NCBI RefSeq assembly: GCF_040750395.1
Contig: NZ_JBFLVD010000011.1
Location: forward strand, 248,001-312,000
Source of the DNA: Scandinavium sp002470465
Lineage (GTDB): Bacteria; Pseudomonadota; Gammaproteobacteria; Enterobacterales; Enterobacteriaceae
Direction: 5' to 3'
Length of the DNA stretch: 64,000 nt
Shown here: positions 48,473 to 56,875 of the stretch, piece by piece
How the letters are laid out: every line of letters begins with the position of its first letter
Position numbering within the stretch: position 1 is the stretch's first letter
The notes under the pieces: generated by a model
Seen by the model: only the letters and a program-made list of their open reading frames with translations
Database searches by the model: none
Told to the model about the DNA's origin: nothing
Position numbers and translations under genes: made by a program

Positions 48473-51400
48473 TTAGTCGTTTGACTGTGGGCGAGTAGGG
48501 CCGGCGGTTGCCGTGTGGGTGGCGCTGTGGCCACCGGCTGCGCCTTTACCTTCGAAGCCGAAGGCCGGGCGAACCCAGTCGCTGTGACGCGGTGCTTCCG
48601 GCACATATTCCGGTGCTGGTGCACGCGTCATCGGGGCGGTTGCGTGTTTGTTAGCGACCACGGCTGGTTGTTCAGCAACGGCAGCCTTGACCGGCGTTTC
48701 AACTGCCGGAGCTGGTGCGGCAACTGGCGCTGGCGCTTCTACCGCCGCTGGCTGAGCTGCAGCGATAACGCTTTCCACTTCTTCCACTGCGGCGGGCTCT
48801 GCCACGGCTGGTTTCGCTTCTTCCGCTACGGTTTCTGCGACAACAGCATCCACTTCAGCAATGATCTGCGGCGCTTCATCAACAGGCGCAGCAATCACTT
48901 CCGGATGCGTGGTTTCCACAACAGGTGCTGTTACTTCAGCTTCCACTGCCTGCGGTTCTGCCACTACAGCAGGTTCATCAGCTGCGACTGGTGCAGCTGC
49001 TTCAGCAACTGGCGCTGGCGCTTCGACCGGGGCAATTTCAATGACTGGCACAACGGTTTCCTGTTCGCGAGTCTCTTCTGCCAGGTTCTCCTGAGCGCGA
49101 GCCACCGGATAGCTGATCCACACTTTACCGGAAGCCATTTCTGGCGATGCGCAGGCAACGGTCAGCGGCATGGCGGACTGGGTCGGGTAACGCTCATCGC
49201 GGTAGCGACGACGACGCTGGCCGCTCACGCGCAGGTGGCGCGGAGAACGACGGGAGCGACGCGGCATGCCTGCGGTATCACGACCTTCTGCGTTTTCGTC
49301 TTCAGCCTGTACGTCAACGACGGCTGGCAGATCGACTTTAGCAAGCTCAGTGCTGGTAGCCGGAACAGCTTCAAGCGGGGCTGCGGTTTCACCAAAAGCT
49401 GCGGTTCTTTCCGCGGTTTCTGCGGCGGTTTCGATGCGGACTTTCTGCGCCAGGTTACGCTGCTTGCGACGCGGCATAGTCTGAACGCGTTCTTCCTGTT
49501 CGGTTTCCTGAACTGGCTGCTCGGCCTGAACTTTTACGTCCGGCTGTGCCTGACGCTTGTCATCATTACGACGACGGTTACGTTCACGGCGCGGCGGCTG
49601 CTCGTCGCGGGATTTCGCTTTATCTGCGTCTTCCACCACGTTCTGCTGGCGTGCTTCACGGGTTTCAGCGTTCTGCTGCGGCTTCTCACGACGGTTGCGG
49701 CGGTTGTCTTCGCGACCTTCGCTGTTCTCACCACGATTATCGCGGTCACCACGCTCGCCACGGTTATCGCGACGGTCGTTGCGATCACGGTCATTACGGT
49801 CGCGGCGGTTAGACTGACGAGAACGGCGACGATCCTGCTGGCGCTCTGGTTTCTCTTCTTTTTTAACCGGTTCAGGCTCAGCCACGGCTGGCGCTTCGCT
49901 GCTGAACATTGACTTCAGCGCACCGAGAATGCGGGAAACCAGACCCGGTGCAGCAGGGGCTACTGCTTTTGCTTCCGGTGCAGCGGCTTTCGCCACTTCA
50001 GCGACCGGTGCAGGAGGTGCATCCGGCATCACGAACGTTGCCAGAGCAGGCTGCTCAGGGCGTTTACGTTCAGCTGGTTCATCCTCAGATGGCATTGCCA
50101 TCTCTTCTTCGTGCAGTTTCGGCAGCAGATAGCTCAGGGTCTGAGTCTCTTCGCCTTTACGAACGCGCAGTACGGAGTAGTGTGGGGTTTCCATCTGATC
50201 GTTTGGTACGACGATGCAGCGCACGCCACCCTGACGGGTTTCGATGGCGCTGATGGCCGCACGTTTTTCGTTCAGCAGGTAAGACGCTACCTGAACAGGA
50301 ACGATCGCGTGGACTTCCTGGGTGTTCTCTTTCAGCGCTTCTTCTTCAATCAGACGCAGAATAGACAGCGCCAGAGATTCGTTATCACGGATGGTGCCGG
50401 TGCCGCTACAGCGTGGGCAAACGTGATGGCTGGACTCACCGAGCGACGGGCTCAGGCGCTGACGGGACATCTCCAGCAGGCCGAAGCGAGAGATGTGGCT
50501 GATCTGAATGCGCGCACGATCCTGACGGACGGCTTCACGCAGACGGTTTTCCACCGCACGCTGGTGACGAACTGGCGTCATGTCGATGAAGTCGATAACG
50601 ATCAGGCCGCCGAGGTCACGCAGACGCAGCTGGCGAGCGATTTCATCGGCTGCTTCCAGGTTGGTGTTGAAAGCGGTTTCTTCGATGTCGCCACCGCGGG
50701 TTGCACGCGCGGAGTTAATGTCGATAGCGGTCAGCGCTTCGGTACTGTCGATAACGATAGAACCACCGGACGGCAGACGCACTTCGCGCTGGAACGCAGA
50801 TTCAATCTGCGACTCGATTTGATAGTGGCTGAACAGCGGGATTTCACCGGTGTAGAGCTTAATTTTGCTGCTGAAATCCGGACGACCGAGCGCAGCGATG
50901 TGCTGGCGAGCCAGCTCAAGCACTTTCGGATTATCAATGAGGATTTCGCCGATGTCCTGACGCAGGTAGTCACGGAAAGCACGCACGATAACGTTACTTT
51001 CCTGGTGAATCAGGAAGGGAGCAGGGCGGCTTTCGGAGGCTTTCTGGATGGCTTCCCAGTGCTTCAGGCGGAAGCTGAGATCCCACTGCAGCGCTTCGGC
51101 AGATTTGCCGACGCCTGCGGTGCGCACGATCAGGCCCATGCCGTCCGGCAGCTGCAGGCTGGAAAGGGCTTCTTTCAGTTCGGTACGATCGTCACCTTCG
51201 ATGCGACGGGAAATACCACCGGCGCGTGGGTTGTTCGGCATCAGTACCAGATAGCTGCCCGCAAGGCTGATAAAGGTAGTCAGCGCGGCGCCTTTGTTGC
51301 CACGCTCTTCTTTATCGATCTGCACAATGACTTCCTGGCCTTCACGCAGCACATCTTTGATGTTCGGGCGGCCATGAGCATTGTAGTTAGCAGGGAAGTA

Positions 51401-51628
51401 TTCGCGGGCGATTTCTTTGAGGGGGAGGAAACCGTGACGCTCGGCACCGTAGTCAACGAATGCGGCTTCAAGGCTGGGTTCAATACGGGTAATTTTGCCT
51501 TTGTAGATGTTCGCTTTTTTCTGTTCGTGTCCTGGGCTTTCGATATCCAGATCGTACAGACGCTGCCCATCAACGAGGGCGACACGCAACTCTTCTTGCT
51601 GAGTGGCGTTGATTAACATTCTTTTCAT
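48473..51628 (-). CDS. rne: RNase E, degradosome endoribonuclease
   Basis: 1051 aa (E. coli 1061). Catalytic half: RNase H-like and S1 (about 35-120, NIYKGKITRIEPSLEAAFVDYGAERHGFLPL), 5' sensor, DNase I-like region with metal Asp in AIDINSARATRGG (303) and LIVIDFIDM (346), Zn-link CPRCSGTG (about 404-411). The C-terminal half is disordered: membrane-targeting helix VSRILGALKSMF (about 565-585), Arg-rich RNA-binding segments (RRSRQSNRRDRNDRDRN and others), RhlB-site-like RRKQRNLAQKVR, enolase-site region RRSPRHLRVSGQRRRRYRDER, then Val/Ala/Pro/Glu-rich linker and the PNPase-binding end (HATAPMTRAPAPEYVPEAPR). It starts mRNA decay and tRNA/rRNA processing. The long leader at 51629-52111 allows autoregulation. 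Confidence 0.98.
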   Translation of the reverse strand: MKRMLINATQQEELRVALVDGQRLYDLDIESPGHEQKKANIYKGKITRIEPSLEAAFVDYGAERHGFLPLKEIAREYFPANYNAHGRPNIKDVLREGQEVIVQIDKEERGNKGAALTTFISLAGSYLVLMPNNPRAGGISRRIEGDDRTELKEALSSLQLPDGMGLIVRTAGVGKSAEALQWDLSFRLKHWEAIQKASESRPAPFLIHQESNVIVRAFRDYLRQDIGEILIDNPKVLELARQHIAALGRPDFSSKIKLYTGEIPLFSHYQIESQIESAFQREVRLPSGGSIVIDSTEALTAIDINSARATRGGDIEETAFNTNLEAADEIARQLRLRDLGGLIVIDFIDMTPVRHQRAVENRLREAVRQDRARIQISHISRFGLLEMSRQRLSPSLGESSHHVCPRCSGTGTIRDNESLALSILRLIEEEALKENTQEVHAIVPVQVASYLLNEKRAAISAIETRQGGVRCIVVPNDQMETPHYSVLRVRKGEETQTLSYLLPKLHEEEMAMPSEDEPAERKRPEQPALATFVMPDAPPAPVAEVAKAAAPEAKAVAPAAPGLVSRILGALKSMFSSEAPAVAEPEPVKKEEKPERQQDRRRSRQSNRRDRNDRDRNDRRDNRGERGDRDNRGENSEGREDNRRNRREKPQQNAETREARQQNVVEDADKAKSRDEQPPRRERNRRRNDDKRQAQPDVKVQAEQPVQETEQEERVQTMPRRKQRNLAQKVRIETAAETAERTAAFGETAAPLEAVPATSTELAKVDLPAVVDVQAEDENAEGRDTAGMPRRSRRSPRHLRVSGQRRRRYRDERYPTQSAMPLTVACASPEMASGKVWISYPVARAQENLAEETREQETVVPVIEIAPVEAPAPVAEAAAPVAADEPAVVAEPQAVEAEVTAPVVETTHPEVIAAPVDEAPQIIAEVDAVVAETVAEEAKPAVAEPAAVEEVESVIAAAQPAAVEAPAPVAAPAPAVETPVKAAVAEQPAVVANKHATAPMTRAPAPEYVPEAPRHSDWVRPAFGFEGKGAAGGHSATHTATAGPTRPQSND

Positions 51629-51771
51629 CGTAACTTACTCATTATTCTTGCATTGACGACTAAGCTACGGGCAGAGTTTTCCTTGCCGGGGGTAAACCGA
51701 TGGCCTCGTGACTGTTCACGTCGCCAACCTCACGGTTGTCGCTCGCTTAAGAGGCGCAAAGTGTCGGTAGC

Positions 51772-51794
51772 CTGTGTTTCAAACGGAAACACAG
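51772..51794 (-). promoter_or_regulatory. hp2 hairpin of the rne leader
   Basis: On the minus strand CTGTGTTTC-CGTTT-GAAACACAG: a perfect 9-bp stem with 5-nt loop. It corresponds in sequence and place to the E. coli hp2 element that RNase E binds for feedback control. Confidence 0.85.
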
Positions 51795-51847
51795 CGCAAT
51801 TATTCAGGGGAACAGCCTGGGAAAATTCTCCAGAGAAGGTTCCTTCT

Positions 51848-51968
51848 ATACTCATAGTCTTTCAAGTTGCAGGTGCGTTGGCTTCACCTGCTTACCCCAG
51901 CCATCTACTGGAGTAGCGCCTGGAGATCCCAGGTTTGCCGCCTTCCTGCAGCTTGAAATAGAGAGTAT
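51848..51968. repeat. ERIC-type intergenic repeat in the rne leader
   Basis: 121 bp, imperfect palindrome with ends ATACTC...GAGTAT. It holds the ERIC signature blocks: TTTCAAGTTGCAGGTGCGTTGGC, ACCTGCTTACCCCAGCCATCTACTGG (like the CTCACCCCAGTCACTTACT block) and GTAGCGCCTGGAGATCCCAGG (like AAGCTCCTGGGGATTCAC). The family is enterobacterial repetitive intergenic consensus, about 127 bp. It divides the rne leader between hp1 and hp2. Confidence 0.87.
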
Positions 51969-52117
51969 CAACCGGTAAGGACTGCAACCCGCAGCCCGCT
52001 AACTGTCTGAAAGATAAATACGTCTTACGCCATTGCTGCATAAAAAATCGTTCAGACAAAATGGGTCATTCCGTTTACTGCTTGTACTTACAAGGACTCA
52101 GCACGGAAAACGGCATC

Positions 52118-52146
52118 ATTATTCCCTGCTAACCTTGTTATAGCAA
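52118..52146 (-). promoter_or_regulatory. Predicted main rne promoter
   Basis: On the minus strand TTGCTA (-35, 52141-52146), 17-bp spacer, AATAAT (-10, 52118-52123). Start expected near 52111. The resulting leader length is about E. coli 361 nt plus the ERIC length. Confidence 0.7.
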
Positions 52147-52322
52147 GATGACTTTTACCATTTATCACCCGGTTACTCACAGTTTTTTCACTTCCCGGAA
52201 CCGATTGCTCTAATAAGCAGCAATCCAGTCAGTGCATCAAAAAATGAGTACCGCAACGAAGTTAATATAAGCACAGAAAAAGGAGTGGCGCGAATGCCTG
52301 TGCCTCTTTAGAATCGCCCCCC

Positions 52323-53276
52323 ATGAAAACTGAGACACCGACCGTAAAAATGGTTGCCATCGCCGACGATGAGGCGGGGCAACGAATTGACAACTTTTTG
52401 CGCACCCAGCTGAAGGGCGTGCCAAAAAGCATGATTTATCGCATCCTGCGTAAAGGTGAAGTGCGCGTAAATAAAAAGCGCGTGAAGCCGGAATATAAGC
52501 TGGAAGCGGGCGATGAAGTGCGTATCCCGCCGGTGCGCGTAGCCGAACGTGAAGAGGACGCGGTGTCGCCGCATCTGCAAAAAGTTGCCGCACTGAGCGA
52601 CGTTATCCTTTATGAAGATGACCATATTCTGGTGCTGAATAAGCCATCAGGCACGGCGGTGCATGGCGGCAGCGGCTTGAGCTTCGGCGTGATTGAAGGG
52701 CTGCGTGCGCTGCGCCCTGAAGCGCGGTTCCTTGAACTGGTACATCGTCTTGACCGCGATACATCAGGCGTGCTGCTGGTTGCGAAGAAACGTTCTGCGC
52801 TTCGCTCATTACACGAGCAGCTGCGTGAGAAAGGTATGCAGAAAGATTATCTGGCGCTGGTTCGCGGCCAGTGGCAGTCGCATACGAAAGTGGTGCAGGC
52901 ACCATTACTGAAAAACATTCTGCAAAGCGGCGAGCGCATCGTGCGCGTCAGCCAGGAAGGAAAACCTTCGGAAACCCGTTTTAAGGTTGAAGAGCGATTT
53001 GAGTTTGCGACGCTGGTGCGCTGTAGCCCGGTAACCGGACGAACCCACCAGATCCGCGTTCATACGCTTCACGCCGGTCATCCGATTGCGTTTGACGACA
53101 GATATGGCGACCGGGAGTTTGATAAGCAACTGGCAGGCACAGGATTAAATCGCCTGTTCCTGCACGCCGCCGCGCTGAAGTTTACGCATCCTGGAACCGG
53201 TGAAACGTTGCGTATCGAAGCGCCAATGGACAACGGGCTCAAGCACTGTCTGAAGGTGTTACGAAGCCAGAAGTGA
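52323..53276 (+). CDS. rluC: RluC, 23S rRNA pseudouridine synthase
   Basis: 317 aa (E. coli 319). N-terminal S4 RNA-binding domain (about 20-75, QRIDNFLRTQLKGVPKSMIYRILRKGEVRVNKKR), then the RluA-type catalytic domain with the active Asp in HRLDRDTSGVLL (about 141-152). It makes pseudouridine at 955, 2504 and 2580 of 23S rRNA. Divergent from rne. Confidence 0.97.
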   Translation: MKTETPTVKMVAIADDEAGQRIDNFLRTQLKGVPKSMIYRILRKGEVRVNKKRVKPEYKLEAGDEVRIPPVRVAEREEDAVSPHLQKVAALSDVILYEDDHILVLNKPSGTAVHGGSGLSFGVIEGLRALRPEARFLELVHRLDRDTSGVLLVAKKRSALRSLHEQLREKGMQKDYLALVRGQWQSHTKVVQAPLLKNILQSGERIVRVSQEGKPSETRFKVEERFEFATLVRCSPVTGRTHQIRVHTLHAGHPIAFDDRYGDREFDKQLAGTGLNRLFLHAAALKFTHPGTGETLRIEAPMDNGLKHCLKVLRSQK

Positions 53277-53282
53277 TACCCC

Positions 53283-53308
53283 AGCGCCCCGAAAGGGGCG
53301 TTCTGCTA
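53283..53308 (+). terminator. Probable terminator of rluC
   Basis: CGCCCC-GAAA-GGGGCG then TTCTG, 9 bp after the rluC stop. Stable stem but short U tract. Confidence 0.65.
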
Positions 53309-53348
53309 TTTGTCGGTCGGGTGAGCGCAGTCCCCCGACGTTGTTCAG

Positions 53349-53933
53349 TCAACGTAATAGCGGATTAAACTGCTCATTACGCAGCATTTTGCATAAGGCA
53401 ATCAGCGGCAACCCTATCAGCGTGTTCGGATCGCGCCCGTCCAGACGCTCGAACAGAGAAATACCTAACCCTTCGCTCTTAAAGCTGCCGGCACAGTTCA
53501 GCGGCTGCTCTTTCTGGATGTAATGATGAATCTCAGCGTCGCTCAGATGACGAAAGTGAACGTCAAACGGCTCACATTCGGTTTGCAGGTGACCGTTAGC
53601 GCTGTTATAGAGCGCCAGTCCTGTATAGAAGGTCACGACGTGTCCGCTGGCCTCACGCAGTTGGCTACGCGCCTTTTCTTCGGTGTGCGGTTTACCGGCA
53701 ATTTTCCCACCCAGCACGCAGACCTGATCGGATCCAATAATAAGATGATCGGGGAAGCGTTTTGCCAGCGCCATCGCTTTGGCCTGGGCCAGCCTTAATA
53801 CGAGCTGACGCGGAGATTCGCCGGGCAGGGCAAGCTCATCAACTTCAGGAGCGGCGCACTGGAAGGGGACCTCGAGCTTTTTCAGCAGTTCGCGGCGATA
53901 AGGTGAGGTGGAGGCTAGAATAAGCTGCGGCAT
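53349..53933 (-). CDS. yceF: YceF, Maf-like 7-methyl-GTP pyrophosphatase
   Basis: 194 aa, as in E. coli. Maf/HAM1 fold: LILASTSPYRRELLKKLEVPF at the N-terminus, LIIGSDQVCVLGGKIAGKP (about 66-84) and SFKSEGLGI. House-cleaning hydrolase of m7GTP to m7GMP and PPi; members of this group prefer it to dTTP/UTP. Convergent with rluC. Confidence 0.95.
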   Translation of the reverse strand: MPQLILASTSPYRRELLKKLEVPFQCAAPEVDELALPGESPRQLVLRLAQAKAMALAKRFPDHLIIGSDQVCVLGGKIAGKPHTEEKARSQLREASGHVVTFYTGLALYNSANGHLQTECEPFDVHFRHLSDAEIHHYIQKEQPLNCAGSFKSEGLGISLFERLDGRDPNTLIGLPLIALCKMLRNEQFNPLLR

Positions 53934-54010
53934 AATTTTTTAACCAGGATCTGGTGATTCGGATTGCGACATTTTAAACTACAGGCCGCAATGTGTGCGA
54001 ATAATTGGCA

Positions 54011-54034
54011 AAAGGCTCCCGCGGGTGCCTTTTT
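54011..54034 (+). terminator. Terminator-like hairpin upstream of yceD
   Basis: AAAGGC-T-CCCGC-GGG-T-GCCTTT followed by TT. It is in the yceF-yceD divergent region, ahead of the yceD promoter, so it could stop plus-strand transcripts entering the fatty-acid cluster. In E. coli the small RNA SraB is encoded at this locus; I cannot confirm a homologue. Confidence 0.7.
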
Positions 54035-54036
54035 CT

Positions 54037-54065
54037 TTGACTCTATGACGTTACAAAGTTAATAT
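54037..54065 (+). promoter_or_regulatory. Promoter of the yceD-rpmF-plsX-fab cluster
   Basis: TTGACT (54037-54042), exactly 17 bp, TAATAT (54060-54065). The start is expected near 54072-54073, only 2-3 nt before the yceD ATG, so this transcript may be leaderless for yceD. Confidence 0.8.
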
Positions 54066-54074
54066 GCGCGCCCT

Positions 54075-54596
54075 ATGCAAAAGGTAAAATTACCCCTGAC
54101 TCTTGATCCGGTTCGCACCGCTCAAAAACGCCTCGACTACGAGGGTGTTTACACCCCGGAGCAGGTGGAGCGTCTTGCCGAGTCTGTAGTCAGTGTGGAC
54201 AGTGATGTGGAATGCGACATGACGTTCGCCATCGACAACCAGCGTCTCGCCGTTATTAAGGGCGATGCAAAGGTGGCGGTGACTCTCGAATGCCAGCGCT
54301 GCGGGAAACCGTTCCCCCTTGCCGTTCACACAACGTATTGTTTCAGCCCGGTCAAGAATGATGAGCAGGCTGAAGCACTCCCGGAAGCGTATGAACCGAT
54401 TCAGGTTAACGAATACGGTGAAATCGATCTGCGGGCTTTAGTCGAGGATGAAATTATCCTCTCTTTGCCTGTGGTTCCGGTGCATGATTCTGAACACTGT
54501 GAAGTGTCCGACGCGGACATGGTCTTTGGCGAACTGCCTGAAGAGGCACAAAAACCAAACCCATTTGCCGTATTAGCCAGCTTAAAGCGTAAGTAA
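54075..54596 (+). CDS. yceD: YceD, DUF177 protein
   Basis: 173 aa, as in E. coli. DUF177/YceD family with CQRCGKPF (about 76-83) as conserved Cys pair. Known to be needed for 23S rRNA accumulation and related to ribosome assembly in plants and bacteria. Usually linked with rpmF, as here (16-bp gap). No Shine-Dalgarno precedes the ATG; the promoter -10 ends 9 nt upstream, so translation may be leaderless. Confidence 0.95.
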   Translation: MQKVKLPLTLDPVRTAQKRLDYEGVYTPEQVERLAESVVSVDSDVECDMTFAIDNQRLAVIKGDAKVAVTLECQRCGKPFPLAVHTTYCFSPVKNDEQAEALPEAYEPIQVNEYGEIDLRALVEDEIILSLPVVPVHDSEHCEVSDADMVFGELPEEAQKPNPFAVLASLKRK

Positions 54597-54612
54597 TTGA
54601 GGAGTAAGGTCC

Positions 54613-54786
54613 ATGGCCGTACAACAGAATAAACCAACTCGTTCCAAACGTGGCATGCGTCGTTCCCATGACGCTCTGACTGCAGTTACCAGCCTGTCTG
54701 TAGACAAGACTTCTGGTGAGAAACACCTGCGTCACCACATCACTGCCGACGGTTTCTACCGCGGTCGCAAGGTTATCGCTAAGTAA
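54613..54786 (+). CDS. rpmF: RpmF, 50S ribosomal protein L32
   Basis: 57 aa (sequence begins MAVQQNKPTRSKRGMRRSHD, ends GFYRGRKVIAK), the standard L32. Basic, with the conserved Arg-rich N-terminus. GAGGAG precedes the ATG. The gene is co-transcribed with yceD and the downstream plsX-fab genes, with two hairpins in the gap before plsX. Confidence 0.97.
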   Translation: MAVQQNKPTRSKRGMRRSHDALTAVTSLSVDKTSGEKHLRHHITADGFYRGRKVIAK

Positions 54787-54839
54787 TCACGCGCAAGCGT
54801 GATGAAGCTTAGTGAGGATTTCCCCGCGCAAGCGGGGGA
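54787..54839 (+). promoter_or_regulatory. Two GCAA-tetraloop hairpins between rpmF and plsX
   Basis: TCACGC-GCAA-GCGTGA (54787-54802) and TCCCCGC-GCAA-GCGGGGGA (54821-54839). Both have GNRA loops. There is no U tract, so they are more likely mRNA processing or stability elements that separate the abundant L32 message from plsX. Confidence 0.7.
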
Positions 54840-54866
54840 TACACCGAACCAGGCGGCGACGAAACC

Positions 54867-55901
54867 TTGACACGTCTGACCTTAGCGTTGGATGTCATGG
54901 GGGGCGATTTTGGCCCTTCCGTGACGGTGCCTGCAGCCTTGCAGGCACTGCACGCTAACCCACAGCTCTCGCTTCTTCTCGTCGGTGACCCCGACACCAT
55001 AACGCCATTACTTGCCAAAGCTGACTTCGAACAACGTTCACGTCTGCAGATTATCCCTGCCCAGTCAGTTATTGCCAGTGATGTCCGCCCGGCTCAGGCG
55101 ATTCGCAACAGCCGGGGAAGCTCGATGCGTATTGCGCTTGAGTTGGTGAAAGAAGGAAGGGCCCAGGCCTGCGTCAGCGCTGGCAATACCGGTGCGCTGA
55201 TGGGGCTGGCAAAACTACTGCTTAAACCTATTGAAGGGATTGAGCGCCCGGCGCTGGTGACGATTTTGCCGCATCAGCAAAAAGGCAAAACGGTGGTGCT
55301 GGATTTAGGTGCCAACGTCGATTGCGACAGTACCATGCTGGTGCAGTTTGCGGTGATGGGCGCCGTGATGGCCGAAGAAGTGGCTGGCATCTCGAAACCG
55401 CGCGTTGCGCTACTGAACATTGGCGAAGAAGAGACCAAGGGGCTTGACAGCATTCGCGATGCTTCTGCGATGCTGAAAAATGTCGAATCCCTCAACTATA
55501 TTGGTTATCTCGAAGCCAACGAATTATTAACCGGCAAAACTGATGTGCTGGTTTGTGACGGTTTTACGGGAAACGTCACATTAAAAACGATGGAAGGCGT
55601 TGTCAGGATGTTTCTTTCCCTGCTGAAATCTCAGGGCGAGGGGAAAAAACGACCGTGGTGGCTGAAAATTTTGAAGCATTGGTTACAAAAAAGCCTCTCA
55701 AGGCGATTCAGTCACCTCAACCCCGACCAGTATAATGGCGCCTGTCTGTTAGGATTGCGCGGCACGGTGATTAAGAGTCATGGTGCAGCCAATCAGCGCG
55801 CGTTTAGCGTGGCGATTGAACAGGCAGTGCAGGCGGTGCAGCGTGAGGTCCCACAGCGGATCGCCGCTCGCCTCGAATCTGTATTACCACCAAAAGACTG
55901 A
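54867..55901 (+). CDS. plsX: PlsX, acyl-ACP:phosphate acyltransferase
   Basis: 344 aa, shorter than E. coli (356) because the end stops at ...LESVLPPKD. Starts with TTG (54867), as reported in E. coli, giving MTRLTLALDVMGGDFGPSVTVPAAL. It makes acyl-phosphate from acyl-ACP for phospholipid synthesis. Conserved VSAGNTGALMGLAKL and CDGFTGNVTLKTMEG. fabH begins 6 bp after the stop. Confidence 0.95.
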   Translation: MTRLTLALDVMGGDFGPSVTVPAALQALHANPQLSLLLVGDPDTITPLLAKADFEQRSRLQIIPAQSVIASDVRPAQAIRNSRGSSMRIALELVKEGRAQACVSAGNTGALMGLAKLLLKPIEGIERPALVTILPHQQKGKTVVLDLGANVDCDSTMLVQFAVMGAVMAEEVAGISKPRVALLNIGEEETKGLDSIRDASAMLKNVESLNYIGYLEANELLTGKTDVLVCDGFTGNVTLKTMEGVVRMFLSLLKSQGEGKKRPWWLKILKHWLQKSLSRRFSHLNPDQYNGACLLGLRGTVIKSHGAANQRAFSVAIEQAVQAVQREVPQRIAARLESVLPPKD

Positions 55902-55907
55902 GCGTAC

Positions 55908-56861
55908 ATGTATACGAAGATTGTAGGTACCGGCAGCTATCTGCCTGAACAAGTGCGTACGAACGCCGATCTGGAAAAAATGGTGGATACGTCTGACGAG
56001 TGGATTGTCACCCGCACAGGTATCCGTGAGCGTCGTATCGCCGCGCCAGATGAAACTGTCTCAACCATGGGCTATGAAGCCGCTAAGCGCGCGCTGGACA
56101 TGGCGGGTATCGATGCTGAACAGATTGGCCTGATTATAGTGGCAACCACATCTGCGACCCATGCTTTCCCAAGTGCCGCATGCCAAATCCAGTCCATGCT
56201 GGGGATTAAAGGTTGCCCGGCGTTTGACGTTGCGGCCGCCTGCGCAGGCTTTACCTACGCGCTGAGCATTGCCGATCAGTATGTGAAGTCTGGTGCCGTG
56301 AAGCACGCGCTGGTTATCGGTGCCGACGTGCTGGCTCGCACCTGCGATCCAACCGATCGCGGCACGATCATTATTTTTGGCGATGGCGCAGGAGCCGTCG
56401 TACTCAGTGCTTCAGAAGAGCCAGGGATCATCTCCACGCACCTGCATGCGGATGGTAACTACGGCGAGCTGCTGACGCTGCCGAACGCAGACCGCGTTCA
56501 TCCGGAAAACTCGATTCACCTGACCATGGCAGGGAATGAAGTCTTCAAGGTCGCGGTGAAAGAGCTGGCTAACATCGTTGAAGAGACGTTGGCGGCTAAT
56601 CATCTTGAGCGTACTGCCCTCGACTGGCTGGTGCCGCATCAGGCTAACCTGCGCATCATCAGCGCGACGGCGAAAAAGCTGGGCATGCCGATGGAGAACG
56701 TGGTTGTCACGCTCGATCGTCATGGCAACACTTCCGCTGCATCCGTGCCGTGCGCGTTTGATGAAGCCGTACGCGATGGCCGCATTAAGCGCGGTCAGCT
56801 TGTGCTGCTCGAAGCCTTCGGCGGTGGTTTCACCTGGGGCTCTGCACTGGTTCGTTTCTAA
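55908..56861 (+). CDS. fabH: FabH, beta-ketoacyl-ACP synthase III
   Basis: 317 aa, as in E. coli. Catalytic triad Cys112 (AAACAGFTYAL), His244 (HQANLRI) and Asn274 (DRHGNTSAA). It condenses acetyl-CoA with malonyl-ACP to start fatty-acid synthesis. It follows plsX after 6 bp, and fabD follows after 14 bp. Confidence 0.97.
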   Translation: MYTKIVGTGSYLPEQVRTNADLEKMVDTSDEWIVTRTGIRERRIAAPDETVSTMGYEAAKRALDMAGIDAEQIGLIIVATTSATHAFPSAACQIQSMLGIKGCPAFDVAAACAGFTYALSIADQYVKSGAVKHALVIGADVLARTCDPTDRGTIIIFGDGAGAVVLSASEEPGIISTHLHADGNYGELLTLPNADRVHPENSIHLTMAGNEVFKVAVKELANIVEETLAANHLERTALDWLVPHQANLRIISATAKKLGMPMENVVVTLDRHGNTSAASVPCAFDEAVRDGRIKRGQLVLLEAFGGGFTWGSALVRF

Positions 56862-56875
56862 TTAAGGATTATAAG

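Larger units (their letters stand above)
51629..52111 (-). promoter_or_regulatory. rne 5' leader (autoregulatory), carrying an ERIC insert
   Basis: About 483 nt from the predicted start at about 52111 to the rne ATG. Outer parts are the same as in E. coli: hp1-like hairpin (52005-52057: GTCTGAA...TTCAGAC), hp2 (51772-51794), a hp3-like long hairpin (51703-51755, GCCTC...GAGGC) and the GTAGCTTAGTCGTCAATG-N-AGAATAATGAGTAAGTTACG segment before the ATG. E. coli rne has a 361-nt leader that RNase E itself cleaves; hp2 and hp3 mediate this. The extra ~121 bp is the ERIC repeat (51848-51968). No gene lies in the region. Confidence 0.8.

Noticed and set aside
48515..51616. Two long plus-strand open frames (48515-49912 and 50111-51616) antisense to rne
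   Set aside because: They lie wholly inside rne, whose reading frame is certain. Their length is explained by the strong codon bias and GC-rich third positions of rne; composition is odd (Cys/Phe/Arg-rich) with no domain.
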